Notes under the pieces: generated by a model
Told to the model about the DNA's origin: nothing
What the model saw: the letters and a program-made list of their open reading frames with translations, nothing else
Database searches by the model: none
Program-made: the position numbers and the translations under genes
Shown: positions 3,514 to 6,159 of the stretch, piece by piece
Layout: each line of letters opens with the position of its first letter
How positions within the stretch are numbered: position 1 is the stretch's first letter
NCBI GenBank assembly: GCA_900766865.1
Contig: CAAFXA010000213.1
Location: forward strand, 1 to 6,159
DNA length: 6,159 nucleotides
Direction: 5' to 3'
DNA from: an uncultured Akkermansia sp.
GTDB taxonomy: Bacteria; Verrucomicrobiota; Verrucomicrobiia; Verrucomicrobiales; Akkermansiaceae

Positions 3514-5361
3514 TTACCACCTATACATATCCTTCAGTGTTTGGACGAGCACATCGGTTCTGGCTTTAATCTTATCAATCGTCCACGAATCCTCATTCAC
3601 GACGGACTGATTAAGGTAGAGGCCGTTGCGGTATCCCATATCTTTTCGCTTGTCTTTCGACTTTCGGTCTTTCTTCTGTTCAAAGGGCATATTAGAGAGG
3701 TTCTGGTTATATCCCGTGATAGTAAGATTCCCGAGAGTATGGACATAATTAGCGAGGTACTGCTTTGCGAGATCTTTATTGCCGCCAGCAATCATTTCAA
3801 CCCACGCATTCGGAATATTTTCTCCTTCTGGGAAGATATGCTCAATCGTCCATACATACTTATTCTGGTTATCTCGTGACCAGAGATCTGTATAGATTTC
3901 CTTCGTTTGATGCTGTGCCTCTATACTGCACAGGATGAATCTGGTTGCTTCCGGGTTCTCATCATAAATCGGACCTCGCATCTTGCTTTCAAAAGCTTCG
4001 TCCGATGCGGAAACTGAAATCAGTTTCTCGCGAACAGTAGACACAAGCTCCGCACCCTGCAGAACTTTTACTTCGCTGATAATATCGATGAAAAGTTGCG
4101 TGAGCTTGCGTGTATTCGGAACGTCTGTCACATTACGACGCACAAAGAAGGTGATGAGAGTCTTTATGAGTTCATCAAGATTTTCGGGGCTTAAGTTGAG
4201 CTTATCCTTATTTGATATAACATACAGCAACAGAATGTACGATGGCGCACCGGATATTCTTTCAAGGTCAGCAAGAGAAGACGTGTAGACACATTCCTCA
4301 TCGCTGTTGTTCGTAATCAGGGCATAAATCTTCGACTTTTGCAGAAGGTCGTTAATCAGCGATTTATAATCGCTTTTAATCATCTTTTCGTAGATATCAA
4401 GCAGAGTTGTCCTCGTGGCCAAGTAGCCAAGATAGTACTTTTTATCAGTGCTCTTATATGGTGCATTCAATTCTTCTCTGAACGAGTTGTAGTATTGACG
4501 GAAGAAACGCTCTTGAACGGAATAATCATCCTGACCTACATTAAACAGAATTTGTTTCCATATCTCGTAGCTGTTATCTGCATCAGCCTTGCCTTCTGCG
4601 GTTGCTATCAAGGAGTTCTTTATCAAATCAAGGGCAGAAAGAGGAACGCCTCTGTGGTTAAGAGACTCGAAAAGCATATAGGCATCTTTGTTGGTATCGA
4701 CTTCGATTCCCACCATAATGGCTCTTTCAAATTTCTCAACGATGTTAAACAGTACTCCCACATCACTTATGTTGGGATTTTCTTCTTTGAACTCAGCCAC
4801 TTTTTCATCTATCAGCTTTCCAAAATACTTATAGGCCTTCGAAATTCTGCGATTTCCAAAGTGTTTCAGCTGTGCTTTTTGTTCGGTAATAATCCCCTTG
4901 TCGAAGAGGACAAAGGAAAAGTCTTCATCATTCATGTTTTGCTTCTGGAGAGTAAGTCTCTGGATATGTTCCGTCTTTTTCGTCCCATCAGAAGTGTAAG
5001 TCTGTTTTTTATTGGCAAGTCTGTTACGCAAATTATTGAGGCTTGTCTTTTCGTCCTCATCCATCTGTTCTTTCAAGAAACTTAACTTTTCATACAGAGC
5101 CGTGAGAAGCAGCATAATCGTAGTAAATCTCTGCTGCCCATCTATCACCTCAAGTGTGGTTCCGTTAATAGACCCGCTGTTAACGCAGATATAAGAGCCG
5201 AGGAAATACCCGAAGTCATTCTCGATCACGTCATTGAACAATGCCTCCCAGTCTTTGATTCCCCACGTGTATTCACGTTGATATTTCGGTATTCTATAAA
5301 CGACTCCACTATTTAACGAAAAGATGTCGGACACCGCGGAATGTGCAAGCTGCTTTATCAT
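3514..5361 (-). CDS. DUF262-DUF1524 nuclease, GmrSD-like restriction protein
   Basis: 615 residues. The N-terminal DUF262 domain (ParB-like fold) shows IPKYQREYTW (24-33) and the hallmark IDGQQRFTT (73-81). The C-terminal DUF1524 domain shows an HNH-type nuclease core: TIEHIFP (505-511, with Glu507-His508), HTLGNLTIT (541-549) and NLSNMPFEQK (554-563). This order, in one chain, matches GmrSD-type modification-dependent restriction enzymes and relatives such as BrxU and SspE, in which DUF262 uses nucleotide and senses DNA modification while DUF1524 cuts. The substrate here is unknown. All visible catalytic motifs are intact and the length is typical for a fused protein. The ATG at 5361 has GAGGAG about 9 bases upstream. 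It is first of three minus-strand genes and has its own promoter. A solitary enzyme of this type normally acts against phages with modified DNA; no modification genes are present here. Confidence 0.9.
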   Translation of the reverse strand: MIKQLAHSAVSDIFSLNSGVVYRIPKYQREYTWGIKDWEALFNDVIENDFGYFLGSYICVNSGSINGTTLEVIDGQQRFTTIMLLLTALYEKLSFLKEQMDEDEKTSLNNLRNRLANKKQTYTSDGTKKTEHIQRLTLQKQNMNDEDFSFVLFDKGIITEQKAQLKHFGNRRISKAYKYFGKLIDEKVAEFKEENPNISDVGVLFNIVEKFERAIMVGIEVDTNKDAYMLFESLNHRGVPLSALDLIKNSLIATAEGKADADNSYEIWKQILFNVGQDDYSVQERFFRQYYNSFREELNAPYKSTDKKYYLGYLATRTTLLDIYEKMIKSDYKSLINDLLQKSKIYALITNNSDEECVYTSSLADLERISGAPSYILLLYVISNKDKLNLSPENLDELIKTLITFFVRRNVTDVPNTRKLTQLFIDIISEVKVLQGAELVSTVREKLISVSASDEAFESKMRGPIYDENPEATRFILCSIEAQHQTKEIYTDLWSRDNQNKYVWTIEHIFPEGENIPNAWVEMIAGGNKDLAKQYLANYVHTLGNLTITGYNQNLSNMPFEQKKDRKSKDKRKDMGYRNGLYLNQSVVNEDSWTIDKIKARTDVLVQTLKDMYRW

Positions 5362-5400
5362 ATCATCTGCTCCTCACTTTGTTTTATTCGTATTTCCCCT

Positions 5401-5429
5401 ATAATACAACTTTATTTGATGAAGGTCAA
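5401..5429 (-). promoter_or_regulatory. Promoter of the DUF262-DUF1524 gene
   Basis: On the minus strand TTGACC (5424-5429) is 17 bases from TATTAT (5401-5406). Each hexamer matches the sigma70 consensus at 5 of 6 positions and the spacing is ideal. It lies about 40 bases ahead of the start codon. This is the best promoter in the window. Confidence 0.65.
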
Positions 5430-5650
5430 CCATATATCGCAAATATAATTAGCCTGCAAAATGGCTTTCCTCTTGGAGATATAATAGTTTTGTGTATTAT
5501 TCTCATCATTGGTCTTGATGGTAGTCGAACCAAATCTTCGTTTTTCTTACGAATCAGACAAAATCTTTGCGGGTAAGTTATATGCCACATCATACTAAAA
5601 TGACGTATATTGCTTATTATCAATATATACCTAAGCGTCGTCTAAAATCA
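5430..5650. other. AT-rich spacer without a visible gene
   Basis: No coding region can be supported on either strand. A weak plus-strand promoter-like pair, ATGACG (5600-5605) and TATATA (5624-5629) with an 18-base gap, precedes repeat copy B and could drive it, but AT-rich DNA gives many such matches by chance. Confidence 0.3.
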
Positions 5651-5865
5651 AAAGTTTGCCCCCCATTGCCCCCCTTAATGGCAGTCAATCTACGTAACAT
5701 GGTGCTTCGAGTCTCGCATCCGTTCGCGTTCTACGCCCTCACAAGGAGGTACAGGGTAGCCGTTATGACTTTTGTCGAACTTTTTTCTGAGCGAAAAACG
5801 CTCTTGTGGTTGTGAAAAGCGCCTGAGTCGAAAATGCAAAAGATTGATTATTAAGAGGGGAGAAA

Positions 5866-5904
5866 GGTTTACCCCCAGCGAGGGTGCTTCATGGGGGTAG
5901 AACC
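5866..5904 (+). ncRNA. Covarying hairpin of repeat copy B
   Basis: GGTT (5866-5869) pairs with AACC (5901-5904), then TACCCCC (5870-5876) pairs with GGGGGTA (5893-5899), leaving a single bulged G at 5900. The 16-base loop contains GAGGG and CTT, as in copy A. The stem sequence is unrelated to the copy A stem at the equivalent position yet pairs just as well. Confidence 0.6.
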
Positions 5905-5945
5905 CACACGAGTCCCGGGGAGTCCCGAGGGGTTAAAAAAGAGGT

Positions 5946-5979
5946 AAAAAGAGCCCGATTTCAGGTCAATTCGGGGCTC
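5946..5979 (-). terminator. Candidate minus-strand intrinsic terminator in copy B
   Basis: GAGCCC (5951-5956) pairs with GGGCTC (5974-5979). On the minus strand the stem is followed at once by TTTTTA. It is the counterpart of 1117-1151. It would stop leftward transcripts arriving from outside the window before they reach the defence genes. Confidence 0.5.
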
Positions 5980-6043
5980 AATAAGGGCTCGCTCTGTTTT
6001 CGTAACTGAATGATATTGCGCGAATTAAGGCAAAAAGAAAGGC

Positions 6044-6159
6044 TCTTCGTTATAAAGTGTGGGCATGTCCCATTCCCGGAGTAGAAAAAGGCGTCGCTTT
6101 TGGCGTAAGAGAGAGCAAAAGATACTCAATAGCCCAATAAAAGAATTGAGCATGGAGGA
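6044..6159. other. Right-end sequence, no gene visible
   Basis: Contains a weak hairpin, CTCAAT (6125-6130) with ATTGAG (6145-6150), and ends with GGAGGA (6154-6159). That purine run may be the ribosome binding site of a plus-strand gene starting beyond the window, but no start codon can be seen. Confidence 0.25.

Larger units (their letters stand above)
5651..6043 (+). repeat. Copy B of the ~390-base structured noncoding repeat
   Basis: Same orientation as copy A. The island at 5704-5760 differs from copy A at one base; 5902-5932 is identical to 1074-1104; the hairpin at 5951-5979 and CGTAACTGAATGAT at 6001-6014 are also shared. Copy-specific structures are GAGCG/CGCTC (5789-5803) and the strong hairpin at 5866-5904. 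After about 6043 similarity to copy A stops: the leftward terminator and GC-rich hairpins that follow copy A are not found here before the window ends. Orientation is relative only; the transcribed strand is unknown. Confidence 0.8.

Noticed and set aside
4339..5085. 248-codon plus-strand reading frame opposite the DUF262-DUF1524 gene
   Set aside because: It is entirely antisense to a well-supported gene with recognised motifs on the other strand. No ribosome binding site or family resemblance was seen.
1..6159. CRISPR array, insertion sequence or transposase
   Set aside because: There are no short regularly spaced repeats and no transposase or recombinase coding sequence on either strand.

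Overview
The window is bacterial DNA that uses Shine-Dalgarno sites (AAAGGAGG, GAGGAG, AGGAGA ahead of genes) and sigma70-like promoters. An iron-sulfur membrane electron-transfer gene suggests an anaerobe or facultative anaerobe. Nothing here fixes the phylum, and I do not assign one.

Layout, left to right. (1) A plus-strand gene (about 112-813) encodes a small polytopic membrane protein with two CxxxCP-like motifs in its membrane part and two [4Fe-4S] ferredoxin clusters at its C-terminus (NapH/CcoG/NosR-like). (2) Starting about 8 bases after its stop is copy A of a roughly 390-base noncoding repeat (about 821-1216). (3) A very GC-rich chain of hairpins (1240-1496) follows, bounded by an intrinsic terminator facing left (1207-1239) and a symmetrical terminator (1497-1533). 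(4) An AT-rich spacer (1534-1734) holds a palindrome and a hairpin. (5) Three minus-strand genes form a defence or toxin-antitoxin block: a DUF262-DUF1524 (GmrSD-like) nuclease, an AbiEi-type antitoxin without its usual AbiEii toxin, and a RhuM-Fic/Doc fusion. Each has its own recognisable ribosome binding site and a candidate promoter, so this looks like stacked independent genes rather than one tight operon. (6) After an AT-rich spacer comes copy B of the repeat (about 5651-6043), in the same orientation as copy A and almost exactly 4.83 kb away. (7) The last 116 bases hold no visible gene, but end in GGAGGA, which could be the ribosome binding site of a plus-strand gene starting outside the window.

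The most interesting signal is the repeat. The two copies stay colinear to within one or two bases over their whole length. Fully conserved islands (57 bases with one difference, and 31 identical bases) alternate with divergent stretches. In one divergent stretch both copies form a long hairpin at the same position, with unrelated stem sequences that each pair within themselves, a shared GGTT/AACC base and a similar loop. That is the pattern of a structured RNA under selection for shape. The repeats directly flank the defence genes, so recombination between them would remove or swap the whole block; this last step is inference.
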